Below are positions 1-5,866 of a stretch of DNA of 12,689 bases, piece after piece (within the stretch, counting starts at the first letter, position 1; each line of letters opens with the position of its first letter). Position numbers and translations under genes: made by a program. The stretch is taken from assembly GCA_002449595.1 (NCBI GenBank), contig DJXE01000135.1, positions 2,324 through 15,012 of the forward strand. Direction: 5' to 3'. Source of the stretch: Lachnospiraceae bacterium UBA7012. GTDB taxonomy: Bacteria; Bacillota; Clostridia; Lachnospirales; Lachnospiraceae. Under the pieces are notes generated by a model. That model ran no database searches and was not told where the DNA came from. It saw only the letters and a program-made list of their open reading frames with translations.

Positions 1-1522
1 GGACGGCGATGGCGGCGGCGATCCACAAGGCTTTGCGGAAGGCGGCCCAGATTGCTATAGAGTTGGGTATCGCGGTGATGTGAAAACGGTTCTGCAGTGC
101 TGTGATCCAGGGGGCCTTCTGCTCTGTGATGTGGAATGCTTCCTGTCCCGCAGCAACGATTCGGAAACGGTTCCGCAATACCGTGATCCATCGCTGCTTC
201 TGCTCTGCTGTGATGTGGAATGCTTCCGGTCCCGCTACGGCGAGGACCGCGAGCATGAGCAGGTACAGTGCGATCCTTGCGGAAGACGGTGCGCCGGGGA
301 TGATCCCGCTGCCGGGGAGGTGGTCTGAAACCCGGCAGAGAATGCTGCAGAACGTCAGGATGCCGCGGACTGCCAGCGCGATGCCTCTGCAGGCAAGCGA
401 GCAGGGAACCGTCAGCGCGCCGGCCGCGGCGAGCGTTCCGAAGGGGATCAGGAGGACCGCCAGCGTGAGGAGCACGCCCGCCAGCGGAATGACGAGCGCG
501 TTGACCGCAATCGACCAGACCGGGAAGGTGAAGTAATACAAGAGGTGCACCGGAAGCGTCGCAAGCGGGACCGCGAGCGCCTTGCCCGCGGCGCTCTTGA
601 AGGCCGGCGTCAGGAGGCCGATGCCAAGAACTGCACCGAATGAAAACAGGAACCCACTGTGATGCAGATACAGCGGCTGCCCCGTCAGAAGGAGCAGCGC
701 GGCGGCGCAGAGGCCGGTGAGCATGTCGTAGCTCCTGCCGCAGAGGCCGGCGGCGACGTGCATCAGGAACATGATGATCGCGCGCGCCGCGGACGCGCTC
801 ATTCCCGTCATCATGCCAAACAGCAGCATCGCCGCGCAGGACAGCACGCCGGCGGGCGCCGACGGGATGCGCGCCTTCTTCAGGAGCTGCTGCAGACCCA
901 TTCCCAGGAACGTAATGTGGAGGCCCGAGATCGCGAGAATGTGGCTGATCCCGCCGACCCGGTAGAGCTCCTTCAGTTCCGGGCTGAGGTACCCGGTCTC
1001 CCCGAGCAGCATCGCGCGGATGACCGCCGCCTCTTCCTCCGGCAGCCACCTGCCGATCACCTGCACCGAGAGGAACCGCCGCACGCGGTAAAGCACGTTT
1101 CCGAGAATCGTTGCCGGACTCCTCCCCGGCGGCAGGATCTCCAGAACAGCCGGATCCGACAGCCTGTATTTATACTTTTTGATCCTGTAATATGCCGCAC
1201 TGTCCTGTTCCCCCGGATTCGTCGCCCCGGAGAACGCGCGCGCCCTGCCCCGCAGCGTCACCCTGCATCCGATCGGGAAGCGGCGATCCGTCTCGTCGAT
1301 CACCGCCTCCTCTCCGCGGAACACACAGAGCACGTTCCACCCGTCGCTCTGCCGCACCGTGAGATGGAGCTGCATCTCCTCTCCGGCTTTCCGGTCCTTG
1401 CCGGTCACCGTACCGGAGACGATTCCCGGCGGGGTATCCTCCTCGACGCCGCGTTCAGGCACAGCGAGAACGAACAGTATTAAACAATAGAAAAGGGCAA
1501 ATAAGCAGAAGGGTCGTCGCAT
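1..1522 (-). CDS. comEC: ComEC/Rec2 DNA-uptake channel, N-terminal 507 residues (3' end off window)
   Basis: ComEC forms the membrane channel that brings single-stranded DNA into the cytoplasm during transformation. The minus frame is open from the ATG at 1522 to the window edge. Residues 5-21 form a first membrane segment. A soluble N-terminal region with OB-like character follows (about 25-150). The family signature is SHILAISGLHI at residues 193-203 (H194, H202), preceded by AMLLGETGYLSPELKELYR. Hydrophobic segments then continue to the edge. The C-terminal metallo-beta-lactamase part found in many homologues would lie beyond position 1. The start was chosen because it leads directly into the first membrane segment. 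However, no Shine-Dalgarno sequence precedes it (the minus strand there reads CCTCC, not GGAGG), so translation may be weak or the true start may differ. Residues 430-484 are a tandem duplication (separate entry). Identity is secure; the start is less so. Confidence 0.93.
   Translation of the reverse strand, partial: MRRPFCLFALFYCLILFVLAVPERGVEEDTPPGIVSGTVTGKDRKAGEEMQLHLTVRQSDGWNVLCVFRGEEAVIDETDRRFPIGCRVTLRGRARAFSGATNPGEQDSAAYYRIKKYKYRLSDPAVLEILPPGRSPATILGNVLYRVRRFLSVQVIGRWLPEEEAAVIRAMLLGETGYLSPELKELYRVGGISHILAISGLHITFLGMGLQQLLKKARIPSAPAGVLSCAAMLLFGMMTGMSASAARAIIMFLMHVAAGLCGRSYDMLTGLCAAALLLLTGQPLYLHHSGFLFSFGAVLGIGLLTPAFKSAAGKALAVPLATLPVHLLYYFTFPVWSIAVNALVIPLAGVLLTLAVLLIPFGTLAAAGALTVPCSLACRGIALAVRGILTFCSILCRVSDHLPGSGIIPGAPSSARIALYLLMLAVLAVAGPEAFHITAEQKQRWITVLRNRFRIVAAGQEAFHITEQKAPWITALQNRFHITAIPNSIAIWAAFRKALWIAAAIAV
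71..235 (-). repeat. In-frame tandem duplication inside comEC
   Basis: Two adjacent imperfect copies are visible. The first in gene order is 152-235 (84 bp, residues 430-457, starting AGPEAFHITAEQK and ending RFRIVA). The second is 71-151 (81 bp, residues 458-484, starting AGQEAFHITEQK and ending RFHITA). They differ by one codon and scattered substitutions, and share the pattern EAFHIT-EQK-WIT-L-NRF-I. On the plus strand both copies hold the block GTGATGTGGAATGCTTCC. The duplicated stretch is polar and lies between the hydrophobic run ARIALYLLMLAVLAVAG and the next one at 489-507, so it probably lengthens a loop. A weaker third copy may start around position 30 (GATCCA context, WIAA in the protein) and continue off the window. 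Confidence 0.85.
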
Positions 1523-1576
1523 GATGAAATAGATTTGGGTAAAGAGACAGGAGGGACAGCAACTGAAAATGTGTCA

Positions 1577-1602
1577 ATGCCACTGGGAAATATAATTGGC
1601 AT
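1577..1602. other. Inverted repeat upstream of comEC
   Basis: ATGCCA (1577-1582) and TGGCAT (1597-1602) form 6-bp arms around a 14-nt AT-rich centre. The dyad sits 55 bp in front of the comEC start, between that gene and the hairpin array. It could be an operator or a chance dyad. A TTGACA hexamer lies nearby on the minus strand (overlapping 1571-1576), but no matching -10 follows at 16-18 nt, so I do not call a promoter. Confidence 0.3.
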
Positions 1603-1623
1603 GGACTAATAGAGATAGTTCGC

Positions 1624-1839
1624 TTCGTGGGCATCAACTCACATGGAAAGAATCATTTCGAGGGCATTCCTGTAGAGAAAGAATACTTCGCAGGTTTGCA
1701 TCCCACGAACAAAAGATTGCTTCGCAGGCATTTACCCTGCGAAAAAAAGCTTTGAATAAAGAATTACTTCACAGGCTAACCTGCGAGAAGAAGATCACAC
1801 CGCGGGCACAGACCCGCAGCAATAGAATTACTCCGCAAT
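1624..1839. repeat. Array of about seven degenerate dyad (hairpin) repeats
   Basis: This array fills most of the 305-bp gap between the GerMN lipoprotein gene and comEC. Each unit on the plus strand is an A-rich linker, a left arm like TTCGCAGG, a 4-7 nt loop and a right arm like CCTGCGAA. The consensus of linker plus left arm is AAAGAATTACTTCGCAGG. Left arms begin near 1624, 1657, 1687, 1721, 1768, 1799 and 1832, giving steps of 33, 30, 34, 47, 31 and 33 nt. The best unit is a perfect 8-bp stem (1721-1728 with 1736-1743, loop 1729-1735). The unit at 1801-1817 is G+C-richer (GCGGG/CCCGC). The outer units are decayed. The rightmost unit runs into the last codons and stop of the lipoprotein gene. 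The spacer is about 42% GC, lower than the flanking genes. Function unknown. No unit has the adjacent T-run of a standard terminator. Confidence 0.8.
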
Positions 1840-2820
1840 GAGGCTCTCGTCCGGGGTGAGCGGATTTTTCAGAGGGACGGTCTCAAGAAACGAGTGGGAC
1901 GTGTCGCCGTCGATCGAGATCTGCACGCCGTCGATGTCAGGCAGGGTGCAAAGGGAGTTCACGAGGCTCCAGATGGCGACGCGGGGACTCACGTTATAAG
2001 GCTCCGTGAGGAAAGCGGCGTTCAGGCTGACGTAGCAGATCCCGTCCACCGTGGTGACGCTGAGGACGCGCGTCTCCGGATTCAGCGTCGGATGGGCGAA
2101 GTCGCTGCTCGTTCCCATGATGACCTGCTCCGTGACGAGTCTCTCCATCGAGAGGTTGCTGTTGTAGACGACCCGGCGGTACGTGTTCACGAGCTGCGTG
2201 CCGGTCTCGTCCGCAAAATAGAGATGCAGCCGCACCATCTGGTAGGTGCGGATCTCGCGTCCCGTGTTGAAGATGTACATGTCGCTGTTCATCTCGCCGA
2301 CTTCCTCGCCGGCGGAGTCCAGCAGCGGTTCGCCCTCGACGAGGAACTGCACGCCGGTCACGTTCTCCAGCTGGCAGAGCGAGTTGACGATCGCCGCGCG
2401 CGCGAGGATCTCGGTCGTCGAGTCGATCATCTCATATTCCTTGGAGACGTCCAGCGTGACGACGCCGTTTTCCATCGTGATTTTCGAGACCGTAAATCCG
2501 GAGATCGGCGCGACGCCTTCTACGCTCTCCGGCACGGCAGCGAGCTGCTGCGAGACTTCCTCACACAGCTGCTGCGGCTCGGAGGCCTTCGGCACATAGT
2601 CCACAGGCAGGACTGAGCTGAGATCGTTGCTCAGGTAGTAGAGCCGGATCGCGTTCGACGGAGCGCCCGCAGCGGCGCCGGCTGCGCCTGCTGCCGCGCC
2701 GGAGCTGCGTCCGCACGCCGCACAGGCCAGAAGCATGGCGATGCACAGGATCGTGGCGATGATCCTTTTCCCGGCAAGGCGTCTGTTCAGTTGTACTCTC
2801 GTGTGCCCTGCCTGTCTCAT
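1828..2820 (-). CDS. Lipoprotein with two GerMN domains (LpqB/GerM-like)
   Basis: A 330-residue predicted lipoprotein on the outer face of the membrane. A basic N-terminus is followed by a hydrophobic stretch (residues 20-32) and a lipobox at LLAC (C33) or CAAC (C36). An Ala/Gly-rich linker (41-53) precedes two GerMN domains, at about 57-165 and 196-310. Both show the typical ending of a VSLN/LDVS strand, a helix with IVNSL, and then V-GVQ-. GerMN domains occur in the spore protein GerM and in actinobacterial LpqB; known roles are in cell-envelope or sporulation complexes and are not enzymatic. The ATG overlaps the kinase stop (ATGA), with GGGGAAGAG just upstream, so translation is coupled to the sensor kinase. 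The placement suggests an accessory or sensory partner of the kinase, as proposed for LpqB with MtrB. Domain call is firm; role is inferred. Confidence 0.9.
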   Translation of the reverse strand: MRQAGHTRVQLNRRLAGKRIIATILCIAMLLACAACGRSSGAAAGAAGAAAGAPSNAIRLYYLSNDLSSVLPVDYVPKASEPQQLCEEVSQQLAAVPESVEGVAPISGFTVSKITMENGVVTLDVSKEYEMIDSTTEILARAAIVNSLCQLENVTGVQFLVEGEPLLDSAGEEVGEMNSDMYIFNTGREIRTYQMVRLHLYFADETGTQLVNTYRRVVYNSNLSMERLVTEQVIMGTSSDFAHPTLNPETRVLSVTTVDGICYVSLNAAFLTEPYNVSPRVAIWSLVNSLCTLPDIDGVQISIDGDTSHSFLETVPLKNPLTPDESLIAE

Positions 2821-4322
2821 GCTCTCTTCCCCGCGGCGGGATCCGCCGCCCTCTGCACGTAATTGAGCGGGATGGTGACGGTGAACGTCGTGCCCTCCCC
2901 TTCCTTGCTCTCCGCCTGGATCGTGCCCCTGTGCAGGAGCACGGCGCTCTTCGTGATCGAGAGGCCCAGGCCCGATCCGCCGACTTCGCGCGAGCGGGAC
3001 TTGTCGACCCGGTAGAAGCGCTCGTAGATCATGTCCAGCGACTCCTCCGGGATCCCGACGCCGGTGTCCGCGATCTTCACGATGAAGTTTCTCGGGTCCG
3101 CGTCGACCGTGACCGTGACGGTGCCGTGTTCTTTGTTGTATTTGATCGCGTTCTCGACGAGGTTGGTCAGCGCCATCGTCAGCTTGGGCTCGTCCACGCC
3201 GGCCGTCACGTCGCGGACGCTCTCCAGAGTCAGCTCGATGTCTCTCTTCTGCGCGATCGGGCGCACCCGCTTCAGGATGATCTCCATCAGCTCGTTGATG
3301 TTCACTTGCGTGATGTTCATCGGCGCGTTCTTGCGGTTCAGCTTCGTCAGCGACAGGAGCTCCGCGATGATGCTGTTCTCACGGTCGATCTCCTGCGCGA
3401 TGTCCGTCAGGAATTCCTTGTACATCTCTTCGGGGACGTTGTTTTCCGCGATGAGGGAGTCCGCGAGGATCTTCATCGAGGTCATCGGCGTCTTGAGCTC
3501 GTGCGAGACGTTCGAGACGAATTCCTGCCGCGACTCGTCCATGATGCGCACGCGGTCGACGATGCCGTTCACGCCGTCCGCGATCCGCTCGGTTTCAAGA
3601 TAGGAGTATTTCGGGACCTGCTGGTTGGAGAAGCCGTCCCTGACTTCCGCGACGGAGCGCGCGAGCCGATCCACCGGGCGGACGAGCAGGACAGCCGCCA
3701 CGATGCTGAGCGCGCCGAGCAGGACGCCCGCGATCAGGACGACGAGCATCGCCATCCGCTGCAGGTAGTCGCAGGTGCTCTCGATCGATGCCGTGGAGAC
3801 GCTCGCGAGCAGGACGCCCTTGACGATCTCCGTCTCCTGCGCCCTTTCGGAGTAGTCGCCGACTTCCAGCGCGGCGGTCTCAATGATCGGCATGTAAAGG
3901 GTGATGAACCCCTCCTCCCGGTCGTAGTAGGACGATCTGCCGTTGCTGCCGTGCCTGAGGCACTTCACGACGTCGGCCGAGACGACCGTCTTGCCCTCCG
4001 ACATGCGGTACGTGTCCTTCACGACCTTTAACATGTCGTCGATCACGAGGACGCGCCCGTTGTAGAGCGAGGAAAACTGCGCGAGCTCTGCTCCGATGGA
4101 CTCCGACGAGGGGTCCCGGAGATAGTCGTAGTTGATCAGGTGGTTGGCGAGACTCATCAGCTGTGTCTGCACTTCGGACGTGCGGACGGACACAGCCCTC
4201 GACCGGTAGAATCCCAGCATGGAGAACTGGGCGGCGATGAGAAGGGTCATCCCCGGCACAAAGATCGTAAGAAGAAGGCGGAGCTTCATGCTCCGCGTAA
4301 GGCGCAGCAGGACAGATCTCAT
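2817..4322 (-). CDS. Sensor histidine kinase, HAMP type (PhoR/MtrB-like architecture)
   Basis: A 501-residue membrane kinase, partner of the response regulator encoded just upstream. Order: membrane segment 1 (about 15-36); an extracytoplasmic region of about 150 residues with a PAS/Cache-like strand pattern (RVLVIDDMLKVVKDTY); membrane segment 2 (about 191-215); HAMP linker; HisKA with the phospho-acceptor in VSHELKTPM (H274); and HATPase with N box ENAIKYN (N391), G1 DTGVG (419-423), ERFYRVD and G2 GGSGLGLS (about 448-455). All catalytic motifs are intact and no cytoplasmic PAS domain is seen. I chose the ATG at 4322 because it overlaps the regulator stop as ATGA. A GTG at 4355 in the same frame would add 11 residues inside the regulator gene. 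The stop at 2817-2819 overlaps the lipoprotein start. The signal sensed is unknown; the GerMN partner suggests an envelope-related cue. Confidence 0.95.
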   Translation of the reverse strand: MRSVLLRLTRSMKLRLLLTIFVPGMTLLIAAQFSMLGFYRSRAVSVRTSEVQTQLMSLANHLINYDYLRDPSSESIGAELAQFSSLYNGRVLVIDDMLKVVKDTYRMSEGKTVVSADVVKCLRHGSNGRSSYYDREEGFITLYMPIIETAALEVGDYSERAQETEIVKGVLLASVSTASIESTCDYLQRMAMLVVLIAGVLLGALSIVAAVLLVRPVDRLARSVAEVRDGFSNQQVPKYSYLETERIADGVNGIVDRVRIMDESRQEFVSNVSHELKTPMTSMKILADSLIAENNVPEEMYKEFLTDIAQEIDRENSIIAELLSLTKLNRKNAPMNITQVNINELMEIILKRVRPIAQKRDIELTLESVRDVTAGVDEPKLTMALTNLVENAIKYNKEHGTVTVTVDADPRNFIVKIADTGVGIPEESLDMIYERFYRVDKSRSREVGGSGLGLSITKSAVLLHRGTIQAESKEGEGTTFTVTIPLNYVQRAADPAAGKRA

Positions 4323-5014
4323 GTGTGGACTCTGTAGAAGTAGCCGACGCCCCACTTCGTCTGGACGTAGCGCGGCTCAGACGGGCTGGCTTCGATCTTT
4401 TCACGGAGACGGCGGATGTGGACGTCCACTGTGCGCACGTCGCCGGGATAATCCTTGCCCCAGATGAGTTCCAGGAGCTTCTCTCTTCCGTACACTTTGC
4501 CCGGATTCGTCACGAGAAGCTCAAGCAGCTCGAATTCCTTGCTGGTGAGATTGACTTCCTTCCCTGCGATATGCAGCCGGCGGTTGTCGGTGTCGAGCCG
4601 CAGGTCGCCGCTCACGATGACGCCGTCATCCTGCTTTTCCTGGACGACGCGGGAGACGCGGCGCAGGATCACCTTGATCCTCGCCTTGACCTCAAGAATA
4701 TTGAACGGCTTTGTCACATAGTCGTCCGCGCCGTACTCGAGCCCGAGGATCTTGTCCATGTCCTCGCCCTTCGCCGTCAGCATGATGATCGGCACGTTCG
4801 AGAACTCCCGCACCTGCTGCAGGACCTCAAATCCCGTCAGCTTAGGGAGCATCACGTCGAGAAGGACCATGTCGTAGGAAGTGCTCCGGATCTTCTCCAG
4901 CGCCTCCTCCCCATCGTATGCCGTATCGGTCTCGTATCCCTCCTGCTGAAGGGAAAAGCGCAGACCCTTGACGATCAGCTTTTCGTCGTCCACGATCAGA
5001 ATTTTCTTTGCCAT
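4319..5014 (-). CDS. OmpR/PhoB-family response regulator
   Basis: A 231-residue two-domain transcription factor. The receiver domain (1-120) has the acidic pair D9/D10, the phospho-acceptor D53 in LLDVMLP, T80 and K102 in VTKPF, all intact. The C-terminal winged helix (about 130-229) has the hallmark sequences LTSKEFELLELL, VYGREKLLELIWG and VDVHIRRLREKIE, ending TKWGVGYFYRV. On phosphorylation by the adjoining kinase it should dimerise and bind direct-repeat DNA sites; target genes cannot be told from this sequence. A GGAGAGG lies about 13 nt before the ATG, rather far, with GCGGGAA closer. It follows comEA by 65 bp with no clear terminator between, so read-through from comEA is possible. 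The closest named families by architecture are MtrA, PhoP and WalR; I cannot separate these by eye. Confidence 0.96.
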   Translation of the reverse strand: MAKKILIVDDEKLIVKGLRFSLQQEGYETDTAYDGEEALEKIRSTSYDMVLLDVMLPKLTGFEVLQQVREFSNVPIIMLTAKGEDMDKILGLEYGADDYVTKPFNILEVKARIKVILRRVSRVVQEKQDDGVIVSGDLRLDTDNRRLHIAGKEVNLTSKEFELLELLVTNPGKVYGREKLLELIWGKDYPGDVRTVDVHIRRLREKIEASPSEPRYVQTKWGVGYFYRVHT

Positions 5015-5079
5015 TTCCCGCTTTCATCCTCTCCGGATCGCAGCAGCGGCCGCATTCCCTTAATGAACGCGCCGCGCGG

Positions 5080-5790
5080 CTACTCCGCGGTAATATAATC
5101 TCTCATTTTCTCAAAGCTCGCCGCCGCGATCCCGCTGACCTTCATGAGGTCCTCCGTCGACTTAAAGGGACCGTGCTCATCGCGGTATGCGATGATGCTC
5201 TTCGCCTTGCTCTCCCCGACCCCGGGGATCTGCGTCAGGAGTGCGGCGTCCGCCGTATTGATATTGATCTTGCCTCCGGCCGTTCCGGAACTGCCCGCGC
5301 CGGTCTCCGGCGCGCCTGCCTCCTGCGGAACCGCCTCTGCGGCCCTCAATTTCTCGGCCTCTTCCTTCGTCGGGATGTACACCTTCTGCGCGTCGCTTAA
5401 GACCGCGGCCTGGTTGCAGTAGGACGTGTCCGCTTCCGCGGTACATCCGCCCGCCAGCCGAAGCGCCTCGAAGACGCGGGAGCCTTCCGGGAGCTCATAC
5501 ACTCCTTCCCGATTCACGGCGCCGCAGACGTGCACCCAGATCGTTGCCGGGTGTTCTGCCGTTTCTCCGGATTCCTCCGAAGATGGTTCTTCCTCTGGCG
5601 GCTCTTCGTCGCCTGCTGTCTCCCCCGTCACCGCAGCCTCCGCTGGCGGCTCCGTGAGCACCAGTTCCCGTCCGCCGCCTGCGCACGACGCGGCGGCAGC
5701 ATCCGTCAGAACAACGACGAGGATCAACAGAAGCATCCTCCGATGCGCTCTGAAGATCCCTCGAATTTGATCAAACCATTTTTCGGCCAT
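5080..5790 (-). CDS. comEA: ComEA-type DNA receptor, SLBB plus helix-hairpin-helix
   Basis: ComEA is the membrane-anchored surface receptor that binds double-stranded DNA and hands it to the ComEC channel. From the ATG at 5790 the protein has 236 residues: a membrane anchor at 19-35, a Glu/Pro-rich acidic linker (46-80), an SLBB domain (83-148, starting IWVHVCGAV), a second linker rich in Gly/Ala/Ser, and a double helix-hairpin-helix domain (174-236) with ININTADAALLTQIPGVGESKAKSII, written here in two overlapping parts: ININTADAALL and IPGVGESKAKSII. This is the usual Gram-positive layout. The chosen start has GGAAGG 8 nt upstream. An in-frame GTG at 5844 would add 18 residues with a poorer site. 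AASC at residues 33-36 resembles a weak lipobox but is more likely part of the anchor. comEC is not adjacent, as it usually is, but four genes further on; no comEB is present. Confidence 0.93.
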   Translation of the reverse strand: MAEKWFDQIRGIFRAHRRMLLLILVVVLTDAAAASCAGGGRELVLTEPPAEAAVTGETAGDEEPPEEEPSSEESGETAEHPATIWVHVCGAVNREGVYELPEGSRVFEALRLAGGCTAEADTSYCNQAAVLSDAQKVYIPTKEEAEKLRAAEAVPQEAGAPETGAGSSGTAGGKININTADAALLTQIPGVGESKAKSIIAYRDEHGPFKSTEDLMKVSGIAAASFEKMRDYITAE

Positions 5791-5805
5791 ACAGTCGTCC
5801 TTCCC

Positions 5806-5821
5806 GGGCACCTCTGTGCCC
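5806..5821 (-). other. GC-rich hairpin before the comEA ribosome site
   Basis: GGGCAC and GTGCCC form a 6-bp perfect stem with a 4-nt loop, ending 15 nt before the comEA ATG and directly 5' of the GGAAGG ribosome site. No T-run follows, so it is not a standard terminator. It may influence comEA translation or simply be a chance dyad. Confidence 0.4.
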
Positions 5822-5853
5822 CGAATGGTTTCGCTGTATGACACCTCAGAAAA

Positions 5854-5862
5854 AGTATATCA
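5854..5862 (-). promoter_or_regulatory. Possible extended -10 promoter for comEA
   Basis: The minus strand reads TGATATACT in the short gap after the solute-binding protein gene: an extended -10 (TGn plus TATACT). The -35 position (about 5877-5882) reads GGAAGG and is not convincing. If used, transcription would start near 5847, giving a leader of about 57 nt and allowing comEA and the two-component genes to be expressed apart from the arginine operon. Based on one motif only. Confidence 0.35.
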
Positions 5863-5866
5863 CAAG

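Noticed and set aside
102..1483. Long plus-strand reading frames (102-536, 659-1483)
   Set aside because: They lie opposite the comEC frame, have no ribosome sites, and encode Arg/His-rich products typical of antisense frames of GC-rich genes.
1571..1576. TTGACA as the -35 of a comEC promoter
   Set aside because: At 16-18 nt downstream the sequence is CCTCCT-like with no -10, so a promoter cannot be supported.
1455..1637. Minus-strand 60-codon hydrophobic frame overlapping the comEC start
   Set aside because: Out of frame with comEC, starts within a repeat unit, no ribosome site. Its hydrophobicity reflects the shifted reading of the comEC membrane segment.
1721..1757. Rho-independent terminator at the perfect 8-bp stem
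   Set aside because: In the transcribed (minus) direction the T-run precedes the stem; in the plus direction A residues follow it. Neither fits a terminator.
1624..1839. CRISPR array
   Set aside because: The repeated part includes almost the entire period, spacers are not unique, units are short and degenerate, and there are no cas genes.
1596..1841. Plus-strand 81-codon frame through the hairpin array
   Set aside because: Repeat steps are not multiples of three, it starts with TTG without a ribosome site, and it ends inside the lipoprotein gene. It is open by chance.
2931..4031. 366-codon plus-strand frame opposite the histidine kinase
   Set aside because: Product is Arg/Asp/His-rich with no family resemblance; the kinase on the other strand has every catalytic motif.
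4842..5027. ATG at 5027 close to a GGAGAGG as start of a small gene
   Set aside because: It reads out of frame through the receiver domain of the response regulator and gives an Arg/Gly-rich product.
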